Source of the DNA: Hahellaceae bacterium
GTDB lineage: Bacteria > Pseudomonadota > Gammaproteobacteria > Pseudomonadales > Oleiphilaceae
Assembly (NCBI GenBank): GCA_016716085.1
Contig: JADJWY010000005.1
Span: 496,001 to 560,000 of the forward strand
Length of the DNA: 64,000 nt
Reading direction: 5' to 3'
Program-made: the position numbers and the translations under genes
Shown: piece by piece, positions 45,152 through 53,994 of the stretch
How the letters are laid out: each line of letters begins with the position of its first letter
How positions within the stretch are numbered: position 1 is the stretch's first letter
Notes under the pieces: model-generated
Seen by the model: the letters and a program-made list of their open reading frames with translations, nothing else
Told to the model about the DNA's origin: nothing
The model's database searches: none

Positions 45152-46572
45152 ATGGCCTGTTTACGTTTCGTACCGGTCCTGAGTGCGGCCCTGCTGCCGG
45201 CACTCCTGCAGGCGGCACCCACTGAAGATGTCCGTTTATCCGGTGGAGAGACGACGGTGTTCTCCTCCCATGCAGGAGCGTTTTCCCTGAATTCCGCTAA
45301 TATGTCTGCACGGCGCAAAGGGGACTTTCTTATTGGCAATGACTTTTTCGAAGACCCCTGGGTCATCGCACCGGCAACGACCGATCTGCGTGATGGTCTG
45401 GGCCCACTGTTTAATGTCAGCGCCTGTCAAAGCTGCCATTTTAATGATGGCAGAGGCCACGCGCCCATGAGTGCAGATGACAATGCCGATAGCCTGCTAA
45501 TTCGACTCAGTCTGCAGAAACCCGATGGCAAAATTGAAGGCGACCCAATTTATGGCGGCCAACTTCAGGATCACAGCATCCCTGGCTTAAAAGCAGAAGC
45601 CCGAATTCGCGTCAGCTACGAAGATTACCCGGTCACCTTTACGGATGGCTCAGAGGTGATGCTACGCAAACCGACCTTTAGACTCACTGATTGGTCGGAC
45701 GGAGCACCCAGCCCTGATCTCATCCTGTCTATGCGGGTGGCACCGCCCGTCATCGGTATGGGCTTACTGGAAGCGATTGCCCAAAGTGATCTGGAAGCTC
45801 TGGCTGACCCGGAGGATCGCAATAAAGATGGTATTTCAGGTCGTCTGAACCTGACCGTCGATCAGGTAAGCGGCAAGAAACCCTTGGCCGCTTCGGTTGG
45901 AAAGCTGGCCAACCCAGCGTTCGTCAGCAGACCGCTGGCGCCTTCAACGGTGACATGGGGCTGACCACTTCACTGTTCCCTGCCGAGGGTTGCACCACCG
46001 CGCAAGTCACCTGCCGTCAGCTTCCTAACGGGAATGATCCCCAAAGCGGCGTTGAGGTTCGGGATGATATCCTCGACTTCGTCACCCATTATGTCAGCAA
46101 TCTGGCCGTTCCTGCCAGACGCGAGGTGAATGCCTCTGAAGTGATAATGGGGCAGCAACTCTTTAGGGACGCTGGGTGTAGTGGGTGTCATGTCGAGCGA
46201 TTTGTGACCGCAGAACAAGGACCCGCGCGCATCGAACAGTCCCGCCAGATCATACGCCCCTATACCGATTTGCTACTGCACGATATGGGACCCGAGCTGG
46301 CTGACAGGCGACTGGATGGAACCGCGGCATCGGTAAACCACTTGAGTGAAGGTCTGGCAAATGCACAGGAATGGCGCACGCCACCGCTGTGGGGTATCGG
46401 TCTGACGCAAGTGGTCAATGCTGAGGCGACTTTTCTGCATGACGGCCGGGCACGCTCAATCATGGAAGCGATTCTGTGGCACGATGGCGAAGCCGCAGGC
46501 AGCCGTAGTCATGTGCTAGGCTATGATGCAACGCAGCGCCAGGCACTTCTGGCCTTTTTAAACTCGCTTTAA
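45152..46572 (+). pseudogene. Di-heme c-type oxidoreductase (DUF1111), one frameshift
   Basis: A periplasmic protein of about 473 residues with signal peptide (LSAALLPALLQA) and two heme-c sites, CQSCH near 45427 and CSGCH near 46177, the pattern of the DHOR/putative thiol-oxidoreductase family. The break is near 45885: adding one C to AAACCC gives a GRFGWKAGQPSVRQQTAGAF stretch that is strongly conserved in the family and continues to GLTTSLFPAEGC. The same gene order (imelysin, DHOR, imelysin, DUF1513) is widespread, so loss of this member would be surprising; a sequencing error is likely. Probably reduces or oxidises the iron ligand handled by the imelysins. Confidence 0.88.
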
Positions 46573-46585
46573 TCCACAGGTCATT

Positions 46586-47719
46586 ATGAGTAAGGGTAGA
46601 CAGATCACAGCAGTCGCGCTCTGCGCCGTTATGCTTTCTGCAGGCTGTGCGTCAACGGAGAGTGTCTCGCCGCCCCCCCCAGAGGTGCCAGATCTTCAGG
46701 AACAAATTGTGCGGCTGTCACTCTCGCCGATGAAACAGTTTGAGGTCGAGGCGAAAGGATTCACGGAGTCATGGTCTGATGTCTGCCAAGACCAGGTTGT
46801 GCAGCAAAAGGAGCTAGCTACACTTCAAGACAAATGGCGTATTGTTGTCACCTCCTGGGCTCGCGCCAGCGTTTTTTCTGTTGGTCCTACACTCGATGAC
46901 AACCGTAAGGTTCGCGTGAGTGCCTGGCCGGTTCGTCCTGGCCTGGTCGACAAGCAAACGCACCACTTGCTGGGACAGGCATCATCCCTGCCTGCCAACG
47001 AGGTTGCAAGACTTGTTCATCAAGGGAGCGCAGCCGTTCAGGGCCTGCCGGCGCTGGACTTCCTTCTCTTCGCCCCGGGTTCAGAGCGCATTGACCAGAT
47101 CAACAAGCAAAGCCTGGCTTTTTGCCATGCAGGATTAGCCATCAGCAGCTACCTCCACGAAACGTCCGCAACACTCTTCAGTGCCTGGGAATCCTGGCCG
47201 GTTCTGAATGCCGCCCAGTCCGAATCCCGTCAACTGAGTGACCCTCGGCCGCTTAAGGAAACGCCCGCATTCCATCGACTCCAGGATAAATTACTGAACG
47301 GATTACTGAGTCAAATTCGTCACCTCAATCGAGATGGCGTCGGCAGCCTGTTCGATTACAGTAACGACCCCAAAGGTAAACAACGCAACCTTCACTATCC
47401 TTACAGCCAATATGGAACTGACAGCCTGAAGTACAGCCTTGAGGCCCTGAGCACAGCACTGCGCTCTGACAGCCCCCTGATAACAGGACTGGCAGAGGAC
47501 TCAGCACACCGATCCGCACTAAATAACAGGATTAACGCCTTGCTGGAAGACGCCGGCAAACTTCCGATCGTGACCAATGGACAGCCTCTTTCGCCAGAAG
47601 ACGTTCAAACGATTCAAAACCTTAACCTGCATCTGGAAGGCCTTTACACCCTGCTGGAAAGCAAGCTTCTGCCCGAACTTGGCCTTACCGTGGATTTCAA
47701 TAGCGAAGATGGCGATTAA
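46586..47719 (+). CDS. Second imelysin-family lipoprotein
   Basis: 377 residues. Lipobox LSAGC near residue 22, then an imelysin-like all-helical domain: WSDVCQDQVVQQ, WRIVVTSWARASVFSVGP, VRVSAWP and LVHQGSAAVQGLPALDFLLF, where the usual GxHxxE is replaced by VQGLPALDF. It lacks the canonical His-Glu pair, so its ligand site must differ from that of the upstream imelysin. Four-gene iron operon; the DUF1513 gene overlaps its end by 11 bases. Confidence 0.86.
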   Translation: MSKGRQITAVALCAVMLSAGCASTESVSPPPPEVPDLQEQIVRLSLSPMKQFEVEAKGFTESWSDVCQDQVVQQKELATLQDKWRIVVTSWARASVFSVGPTLDDNRKVRVSAWPVRPGLVDKQTHHLLGQASSLPANEVARLVHQGSAAVQGLPALDFLLFAPGSERIDQINKQSLAFCHAGLAISSYLHETSATLFSAWESWPVLNAAQSESRQLSDPRPLKETPAFHRLQDKLLNGLLSQIRHLNRDGVGSLFDYSNDPKGKQRNLHYPYSQYGTDSLKYSLEALSTALRSDSPLITGLAEDSAHRSALNNRINALLEDAGKLPIVTNGQPLSPEDVQTIQNLNLHLEGLYTLLESKLLPELGLTVDFNSEDGD

Positions 47720-48842
47720 TCGGCGACAGATTCTCAAGTACGCTGCAGGCATCAGCACCCTGTCTGTTTTGCGGCCAGGATGGGCCGGCGCCTCTCAAAT
47801 CGCATTCCCCAATGAGGAGCCTGAAGCCCTATTCGTCGGCGCAACACTTACGAATGGAGAGGCGCGGTGGTCAGCTGTTACGACTAACGGGAAGCTCTAT
47901 CGATCCGGCTCCTTGCCCTATCGGGGCCATGGCATCATTCCGTGGACAGAAAAGCAGGGCTTCGTCTTGCTTGGCCGCAGCCCGTCTACCTTTGGACTGG
48001 CGGTGACCCATCTTCAGGATGCCCCCGAAGAAATCTTTTTTGAGGCAGCACCCGGGCGCCATTTTCACGGCCATGCCTGTTTCAGTCAGGATGGCCGCCT
48101 GCTCTATACCACCGAAAATGATAGTCGTAGCGGCGCAGGCAAATTAGGTGTCCGACGAGTCGATGCTAACTTCGAACAGATTGACGAATTGGATCTTAAT
48201 GGCATCGGTCCACACGATTTGCTGCTTCTACCGGATGGAAGGTCACTGGCCATCGCCATAGGAGGCATCCTGACCCTACCTGATCAGCCTGAAGAAAAAC
48301 TCAATCTCGACACCATGGAGTCCGGTCTCTTTTATGTCGACACCGAACGCCTGCGCGTCACATCCCGGTATCGGTCGCCCTACCCTCAACTGAGTGTGCG
48401 GCATCTCACCCTGGACCATCAGGGACGGGTCTGGTTTGGATGCCAATATGAAGGCCTGCCGACAGATGATGTGCCACTGGCCGGCTTTCACCACCCTTCT
48501 CGCCCAGAACTGACTTTTCTGTCTATAGAGTCGACGGACTGGACGTCATTTAAACAGTATGTCGGATCCGTCGCTTTTCAGATGGATGACCGTGTCATCG
48601 CCATGAGCTCTCCCAAGGGTAACGGTATAGGTTTTTGGAGCGCGGATGAAGGTATTTATCTCGGCTTTCAATCCGGTACAGACGTCTGTGCCCTGGCCCC
48701 CGTCCATGCATCCCCTAACGGGCATTGGCTGGTAGGTTCCGGGAAAGGCAAGCTGATGGCACTCTCTCGCAAACCCGGAGACCTCATCGAGACATTTGAT
48801 ACGCTCCCAACGCAATGGGACAACCACGCCATACTGCTCTGA
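47709..48842 (+). CDS. DUF1513 protein, exported beta-propeller-like
   Basis: 377 residues. The start is ATG 47709 (MAINRRQILKYAAG), overlapping the second imelysin gene; an upstream frame is shadow. NRRQILKYAAGISTL is a twin-arginine-like signal, suggesting export in folded form. Family features include ARWSAVTTNGKLYRS, GRHFHGHACFSQDGRLLYTT, GPHDLLLLPDGRSLAIAIGG and WDNHAILL, repeated blade-like strands of a propeller. Function unknown; always found with the imelysin-DHOR genes, so part of iron handling. Last gene of the operon. Confidence 0.88.
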   Translation: MAINRRQILKYAAGISTLSVLRPGWAGASQIAFPNEEPEALFVGATLTNGEARWSAVTTNGKLYRSGSLPYRGHGIIPWTEKQGFVLLGRSPSTFGLAVTHLQDAPEEIFFEAAPGRHFHGHACFSQDGRLLYTTENDSRSGAGKLGVRRVDANFEQIDELDLNGIGPHDLLLLPDGRSLAIAIGGILTLPDQPEEKLNLDTMESGLFYVDTERLRVTSRYRSPYPQLSVRHLTLDHQGRVWFGCQYEGLPTDDVPLAGFHHPSRPELTFLSIESTDWTSFKQYVGSVAFQMDDRVIAMSSPKGNGIGFWSADEGIYLGFQSGTDVCALAPVHASPNGHWLVGSGKGKLMALSRKPGDLIETFDTLPTQWDNHAILL

Positions 48843-48924
48843 TTGCCTCAGGATCTGATCACCATTGGCTCGCAGAACTATGATAAAGTAACGAGCGTTT
48901 CCATTCGTCAGGACTCTTCTACCC

Positions 48925-50700
48925 ATGCCCTCCTCCAGTTTTCAGGCACTGGGTGCCTTGCTTCGTTACGCGCACGGTTACCGACCACGTATTATTGCGG
49001 CAAGTCTCTGCTCAATTCTGAACAAACTGTTTGATATCGCACCCGAAATTCTTATAGGTATTGCCATCGATGTTGTGGTTAATCAAGAGTCCAGTTTCGT
49101 GGCAGCACTGGGTTGGACTTCGCCACGCGAACAAATCACCGTACTCGGCATTTTGACGTTCCTGATTTGGGCCGGTGAATCACTGTTTGAATATGCTCAC
49201 CTGGTGCTATGGCGTAATTTAGGTCAACGCTTGCAGTCGGATTTAAGGCAGGATGCCTACGATCACTGTCAACGCCTGGATCTGGCTTTTTTCGAATCCC
49301 GAAGTTCCGGCGAACTCGCCTCCATCATGAACGACGATGTGAATCAATTGGAGCGTTTCCTGGATGGGGGTGCCAATAACCTTATTCAGGTATTCGTCAC
49401 CGTCGTCGCAGTAGGCGCCGTATTTTTCGTACTCTCCCCCCTGATTGCGACCTTCGCCTTCCTGCCGATTCCCATTATTGTCTGGGGAGCCTTTCGTTTT
49501 CAGCGACTGGCTGCACCTCGCTATGCAGATGTCCGTGAGAAAGTCGCCCAGTTGGCCAGTCGCCTGACGGCTAACCTCGGGGGCATTGCGACGATCAAAA
49601 GTTTCACCGCCGAGTCCCGGGAATCCTCACGACTACGACACGCCAGCGAAGCCTACGTCGAGGCTAACCGTAAAGCCATTGCCATCAGTTCAGCCTTCAT
49701 TCCGATTATTCGCATGGCCATTCTTGCCGGCTTCCTGGCGACCTTTCTGGTCGGTGGTCATATGGCACTGGAAGGTGAATTGAATGTGGGTGCCTATGGC
49801 GTGTTGGTGTTTCTGACTCAGCGTTTGCTTTGGCCTTTGACCAATCTGGCACAAACAGCGGACCTGTTTGAACGCGCGATGGCCAGTACTCAGCGAATTC
49901 TCGGTCTGATCCATGAGCAGGTGACGGTGACTGATCAGGGGACTCTGAGCCTACCCTCGCCATTCACCGGACAGGTCAGATTCTCGGGCGTCTCTTTTCG
50001 CTATCCCGGTCATACCGCTGGCATCCATGACATTTCAATCACTATTCCTGGCGGTACGACCTTTGCGCTGGTTGGTACAACAGGTTCTGGTAAATCAACT
50101 CTGATTAAACTGCTACTGCGGTTTTATTCACCGTTACGGGGGCAAATCGAACTGGACGGTCATCCGATCGAAACACTGACACTATCGAGTCTCAGACATG
50201 CTATCGGTCTGGTCAGCCAGGATGTTTACCTGTTCGAAGGTAGCGTGCGGGATAACATTGCCTACGGCAGACCCGACGCCTCGATCCAGGAGATCGAAGA
50301 CAGTGCAAGGCTGGCTGAAGCCTGGGAGTTCATCTGCCAGTTGCCACAGGGACTCGACACCCCGATAGGAGAACGGGGAATCAAATTATCCGGCGGACAG
50401 CGCCAGCGACTGTCACTGGCGCGAGCACTGCTGAAAAATCCGGCTATTTTAATTCTGGATGAAGCTACCAGCGCCGTAGACAATGAAACCGAAGCAGCTA
50501 TTCAGCGCTCCCTCGCCCACATCGCCCACGGTCGTACAATCATCATGATTGCTCACCGCCTTTCGACCGTCGTTCAGGCAGACCAGATCGCTGTCATGGA
50601 ACAGGGCCACATTATCGAAACCGGAAATCACCAGGAGCTGCTGGCCCGTCGGGGGCGATACTGGTCACAGTGGCAGGTTCAGACAGGCGAAACGATCTGA
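48925..50700 (+). CDS. ABC transporter, fused permease and ATPase (exporter type)
   Basis: 591 residues: six membrane helices (about residues 15-300) followed by an ATPase with Walker A VGTTGSGKST, Q-loop VSQDVYLFEGS, signature LSGGQRQRLSLARALL, Walker B ILILDEATSAVD and H-loop IAHRLSTV. An MsbA-like half-transporter that would work as a homodimer. The family covers lipid, drug, peptide and siderophore exporters; position just after the iron operon hints at siderophore or heme-related transport, but the 82-base gap may hold a separate promoter. Substrate unknown. Intact. Confidence 0.9.
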   Translation: MPSSSFQALGALLRYAHGYRPRIIAASLCSILNKLFDIAPEILIGIAIDVVVNQESSFVAALGWTSPREQITVLGILTFLIWAGESLFEYAHLVLWRNLGQRLQSDLRQDAYDHCQRLDLAFFESRSSGELASIMNDDVNQLERFLDGGANNLIQVFVTVVAVGAVFFVLSPLIATFAFLPIPIIVWGAFRFQRLAAPRYADVREKVAQLASRLTANLGGIATIKSFTAESRESSRLRHASEAYVEANRKAIAISSAFIPIIRMAILAGFLATFLVGGHMALEGELNVGAYGVLVFLTQRLLWPLTNLAQTADLFERAMASTQRILGLIHEQVTVTDQGTLSLPSPFTGQVRFSGVSFRYPGHTAGIHDISITIPGGTTFALVGTTGSGKSTLIKLLLRFYSPLRGQIELDGHPIETLTLSSLRHAIGLVSQDVYLFEGSVRDNIAYGRPDASIQEIEDSARLAEAWEFICQLPQGLDTPIGERGIKLSGGQRQRLSLARALLKNPAILILDEATSAVDNETEAAIQRSLAHIAHGRTIIMIAHRLSTVVQADQIAVMEQGHIIETGNHQELLARRGRYWSQWQVQTGETI

Positions 50701-50721
50701 ACCTGCGCATAGTGAGGTGGC

Positions 50722-51486
50722 TCATGTTGCGTAGGTTCGAGTGAGATAATCCAAAATAATTTTGGACTCAAACAGGGATTGCCCTGTATTCGGGTCCACC
50801 AGAAAAGGCACTTGTACTCTTCCCTGTTGCGCAAGAAACCGCGCGCGCTTGCTATCTGGCAAGGGACGATACTCCCCAAGATGCAGGCGCTGTGTCGCGG
50901 GTCCCAGGTCTGCAATCTGCTGCTTGCTCAGATTGACCAAATGATAGGCCAGTTCCAGTTCGCACAGGCGTTCGCGAACGGGACGTGAATAAGGGCTGGA
51001 TTCAAAGCTGTAAAGCGTCAAAGGCTTGTCTGCCGACTGCCCCTTTGCGGCGAGCTCACCTTTATGCCCCCTGATATGTCCAGCCAGAAGGGATAAGGTC
51101 CTGTTTAGTACGCCAGGTCGTAACAGTGTCGGTACCGGGCCTTTCCCATATTGAGCAAACACATAATCAAGAATGGCGGCGGCACCCTGACACTTCTGGC
51201 CAGTATTCGGATCAAATAAAAAAGGAACCGTTTTAGCGCCTGACAAGGCTTCAAGCCTCGCCAGATGGCGATTGCCTCCGTCAGGAACCGGATAAATCAT
51301 AGCATCCAGATTCAGCTCGGTGAACGCCTCCCTAACCAGACGGCAGGCACTGTCATTTTCACGATCAAATAGCATGGGTAACTGCGCGGGCTGATCCGAC
51401 TTTTTTCGTCCCAGGGTCCCTCGCCACAACCGTATTGAAGAGGACAACACCGAACCCAGAATATTAATGTCGTGCGACGATACCAT
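50722..51486 (-). CDS. Protein with two GST N-terminal (thioredoxin-like) domains
   Basis: About 254 residues from ATG 51486 (AGGGTGAG just upstream; a GTG at 51495 is in frame). Two similar thioredoxin-like halves: AMIYPVPDGGNRHLARLEAL with TVPFLFDPNTGQKCQGAAAILDYV, and LTLYSFESSPYSRPVRERLCEL with VQVPFLVDPNTGQSLFESKIILDYL. The Val-Pro cis-proline and the DPNTGQ-ILDY glutathione-site pattern occur in both, but no GST_C all-helical domain follows. The second half has the SPYSRPVR active loop; the first lacks it. Possibly a glutathione-dependent reductase or chaperone. Converges with the ABC gene. Confidence 0.82.
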   Translation of the reverse strand: MVSSHDINILGSVLSSSIRLWRGTLGRKKSDQPAQLPMLFDRENDSACRLVREAFTELNLDAMIYPVPDGGNRHLARLEALSGAKTVPFLFDPNTGQKCQGAAAILDYVFAQYGKGPVPTLLRPGVLNRTLSLLAGHIRGHKGELAAKGQSADKPLTLYSFESSPYSRPVRERLCELELAYHLVNLSKQQIADLGPATQRLHLGEYRPLPDSKRARFLAQQGRVQVPFLVDPNTGQSLFESKIILDYLTRTYAT

Positions 51487-51650
51487 GATACTCACCCTGC
51501 AAATGACTAACGGTCAGTTTATTACAGCCCCCTGCCACCGAACAATGTTTACTCGATCACAATCCTGAATATCCGCCCTTTGGACGATGGAGACCTGCGC
51601 TATTCCCGCTACACTCATTATTAGGAATGTATTACTAAGGAACATCACTT

Positions 51651-52841
51651 ATGAGACTGTTGTTCGCGCTCACCACCCTGTTTTTTCTGGCCACTTCCAG
51701 CTTTGCCGCCATTAGTACCAAAGCCAGTATTGAAGAACTCGGTACACGAGCCATCTACACCCTCGATGGCAATCTCGCCAATAGTTCCCGATGGTCGGCG
51801 TCGGGCAAAGGTCAATGGATCGCTTACGATCTCGGTCAGATTAGCAAAGTCACGGCGGTAGACGTTGCCTTCTATAAAGGCACGCAACGATACGCCTACT
51901 TCGACATTCAAGTGTCAAGCGACAGCCGCAACTGGAAAACAATCCTGGCGAATGCGCGCAGCAACGGTAAAACCAACAACTTTCAGCGTTTCACCCTGCC
52001 GACGCAATCAACACGTTATATTCGCATTCTGGGCCAGGGCAACAGCCTTAACCTCTGGAACAGCTATAAGGAGGTCAAATGGCAAATTGCGACGGCCACG
52101 TCCACATCCAGCTGGTGGCGCCCAACCAAAGGCATCACCTGGCAGTGGCAGCTCAACGGCACGATCAATACCGGATATGCGGTCGATTTATATAGCATTG
52201 ATCTGGAAGATACCTCAACCTCGGTGATTACAACCCTCAAACAATCCGGCAAAAAAGTACTCTGCTATTTTTCTGCGGGTAGCTACGAAGACTGGCGCAG
52301 TGATAAAGGGCTGTTCACTTCGAGTGATCTGGGCAAATCCCTTGATGGTTGGGCCGGTGAACGCTGGCTGGACATTCGCTCAGCCAATGTCCGCAGCATC
52401 ATGAAGAAACGCATGGAGCTGGCCCGCCAAAAAGGCTGCAATGGTGTTGAGCCTGACAACGTTGATGGTTATGCCAATGACAACGGCCTCTCACTCACTG
52501 CTGCAAACCAACTGGACTACAATCGTTACCTTGCCAATACCGCCCACGGACTGGGTTTAACCATCGCGCTCAAGAACGATCTGGATCAAGTCGTCGATCT
52601 GGTCAGTTCGTTTGATCTGGCCATCAACGAAGAATGTCACCTTTACAACGAATGCAATTTACTCAAACCTTTCATTGACCAAAATAAACCGGTGGTGACC
52701 GCCGAGTATGCCAGTAAGTACGTCAGCCAGACCGCCACACGGGACGCTATGTGCAGTGCCTCGCGATCCATGGGACTGCATACCCTGGTGATGCCACTGG
52801 AACTTAACGACAGTTTTCGTCTAGACTGCGGAAAACCTTAA
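51651..52841 (+). CDS. Secreted GH114 glycosidase with discoidin-like domain
   Basis: 396 residues. Signal peptide (LLFALTTLFFLATSSFA), an F5/8 type C (discoidin-like) domain about residues 20-140 (WIAYDLGQISKVTAVDVAFY, TRYIRILGQGN), then a GH114 domain: ITWQWQLNG, YSIDLEDTS, VLCYFSAGSYEDWR, GERWLDIRS, CNGVEPDNVDGY and FDLAINEECH. GH114 enzymes are endo-alpha-1,4-polygalactosaminidases acting on galactosamine-rich exopolysaccharide; here the acidic residues EPDN and NEEC are in place. Likely degrades own or neighbours' biofilm polymer. ATG 51651 after AAGGAAC. Confidence 0.87.
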   Translation: MRLLFALTTLFFLATSSFAAISTKASIEELGTRAIYTLDGNLANSSRWSASGKGQWIAYDLGQISKVTAVDVAFYKGTQRYAYFDIQVSSDSRNWKTILANARSNGKTNNFQRFTLPTQSTRYIRILGQGNSLNLWNSYKEVKWQIATATSTSSWWRPTKGITWQWQLNGTINTGYAVDLYSIDLEDTSTSVITTLKQSGKKVLCYFSAGSYEDWRSDKGLFTSSDLGKSLDGWAGERWLDIRSANVRSIMKKRMELARQKGCNGVEPDNVDGYANDNGLSLTAANQLDYNRYLANTAHGLGLTIALKNDLDQVVDLVSSFDLAINEECHLYNECNLLKPFIDQNKPVVTAEYASKYVSQTATRDAMCSASRSMGLHTLVMPLELNDSFRLDCGKP

Positions 52842-52857
52842 AAAAAGGAGAGTGGAT

Positions 52858-53376
52858 ATGGCGAAGAAAACGACCAAAACAACGGCCAGTGCAAAGGCCT
52901 CCTACAGTATTGATATCGGCATGGATGAACAGGATCGGGAGGCCATTTCCCAGGGCCTCAGTCGTCTGCTGGCTGATACCTATACCCTCTATCTGACGAC
53001 GCATAATTTCCACTGGAATGTGACGGGCCCCCAATTCAATAGTCTGCACACCATGTTCATGGTTCAGTATACAGAACTCTGGAATGCCGTCGATCCGATC
53101 GCCGAACGTATCAGAGCCCTAGGTTTCAATGCACCGGGCTCCTATGCAGCCTTTGCCAAACTCAGTACACTGCCAGATGCCCCCGAATCCCCCCCCAAAG
53201 CGGTAAAAATGGTGGAGATTCTGGCGAAGGGGCATGAAAGTGTTGCCAAAACGGCTCGCTCTGTTTTTGCTCTGGCAGAAAAAGCCAGCGATCAACCCAC
53301 GGCGGATCTGCTGACGCAACGTATGGATCTCCATGAAAAAACCGCATGGATGCTGAGAGCACAGCTTGAAGCATAG
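52858..53376 (+). CDS. dps: DNA-binding protein from starved cells
   Basis: 172 residues. A ferritin-like mini-ferritin that stores iron and protects DNA in starvation and oxidative stress. Dps ferroxidase residues lie between subunits: THNFHWNVTG (His), HTMFMVQYTELW (Asp/Glu region) and DPIAERIRALG. The N-terminal 15 residues are Lys-rich (AKKTTKTTASAKAS), a basic tail that usually binds DNA. ATG 52858 is preferred because AAGGAG ends seven bases before it; GTG 52852 is in frame. Sits 16 bases after the GH114 gene. Confidence 0.93.
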   Translation: MAKKTTKTTASAKASYSIDIGMDEQDREAISQGLSRLLADTYTLYLTTHNFHWNVTGPQFNSLHTMFMVQYTELWNAVDPIAERIRALGFNAPGSYAAFAKLSTLPDAPESPPKAVKMVEILAKGHESVAKTARSVFALAEKASDQPTADLLTQRMDLHEKTAWMLRAQLEA

Positions 53377-53476
53377 TGTGAAAGCCTGAATCTTACTCAA
53401 GCTTCATCTGATTTTCGGTATTTTTGCACAATGTGGCGCTAGGATTATCTCTGTGACAACCAAAGAGGAAATCATT

Positions 53477-53953
53477 ATGCGTCCACTATTTAAAACTCTG
53501 ATCATGGCCGGTGCACTCACACTTGGGAGTAGCTGGCTGCCCGTCGTTGCTCAAGGCCCAGATCCGGCCAAACAGCTCGAACATCTGACAGATACACTGC
53601 TTTTGACACCCGAACAAGCGACGCAGGTGTCCGGTATCCTGCAGGAGACGCAGAAAAAACGACAGGAACTGGTGGAGGCTCAAAAGCCCCAGAGAGAAGC
53701 TTTTCGGAAATCCATGTCATCTCTGCACGACGAAGCGCGTGCGAAATTCAGCAAAGTACTGAACCCAGAGCAATTAGCCAGGTTTGATAAAATGCACGAG
53801 GAACGCAAAGCCCGTCATATGCAGCAGGGTTCTGGCAAGATGATGGGTGAGGGCATGGGGATGCACCATGGACCCGGTAGAAAAGGTAAAGGGATGAAAG
53901 ATGACTGCCCTGCAATGTCGGATTCGGGCGACATGAATCAGGATACCGAGTAG
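53477..53953 (+). CDS. Spy/CpxP-like periplasmic chaperone
   Basis: 158 residues. Signal peptide (TLIMAGALTLGSSWLPVVAQ), then a helical hairpin with two LTxxQ-type motifs, LTPEQATQV and LNPEQLARF, as in Spy/CpxP/CnrX proteins. The tail (residues about 120-158) is rich in Met, His, Gly and acidic residues (MMGEGMGMHHGPG), likely to bind copper or another metal. Start ATG 53477 (AGAGGA seven bases before); an upstream in-frame start at 53453 is less likely. Probably an envelope-stress or metal-stress chaperone. Divergent from nothing; its end converges with the deacylase gene. Confidence 0.82.
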   Translation: MRPLFKTLIMAGALTLGSSWLPVVAQGPDPAKQLEHLTDTLLLTPEQATQVSGILQETQKKRQELVEAQKPQREAFRKSMSSLHDEARAKFSKVLNPEQLARFDKMHEERKARHMQQGSGKMMGEGMGMHHGPGRKGKGMKDDCPAMSDSGDMNQDTE

Positions 53954-53994
53954 TGTCTCGATCTGTACCTCGTTTCATCGTTGGGAAAGAGCAC

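Noticed and set aside
20000..47000. Mobile element or phage remnant as the cause of the broken genes
   Set aside because: No transposase, integrase, terminal repeats or target duplications are visible, and the breaks are single-base.
50725..50755. TpsiC-like GGTTCGAGT suggesting a tRNA
   Set aside because: It is the end of the tandem GST_N coding sequence and no acceptor or anticodon stem can be formed around it.
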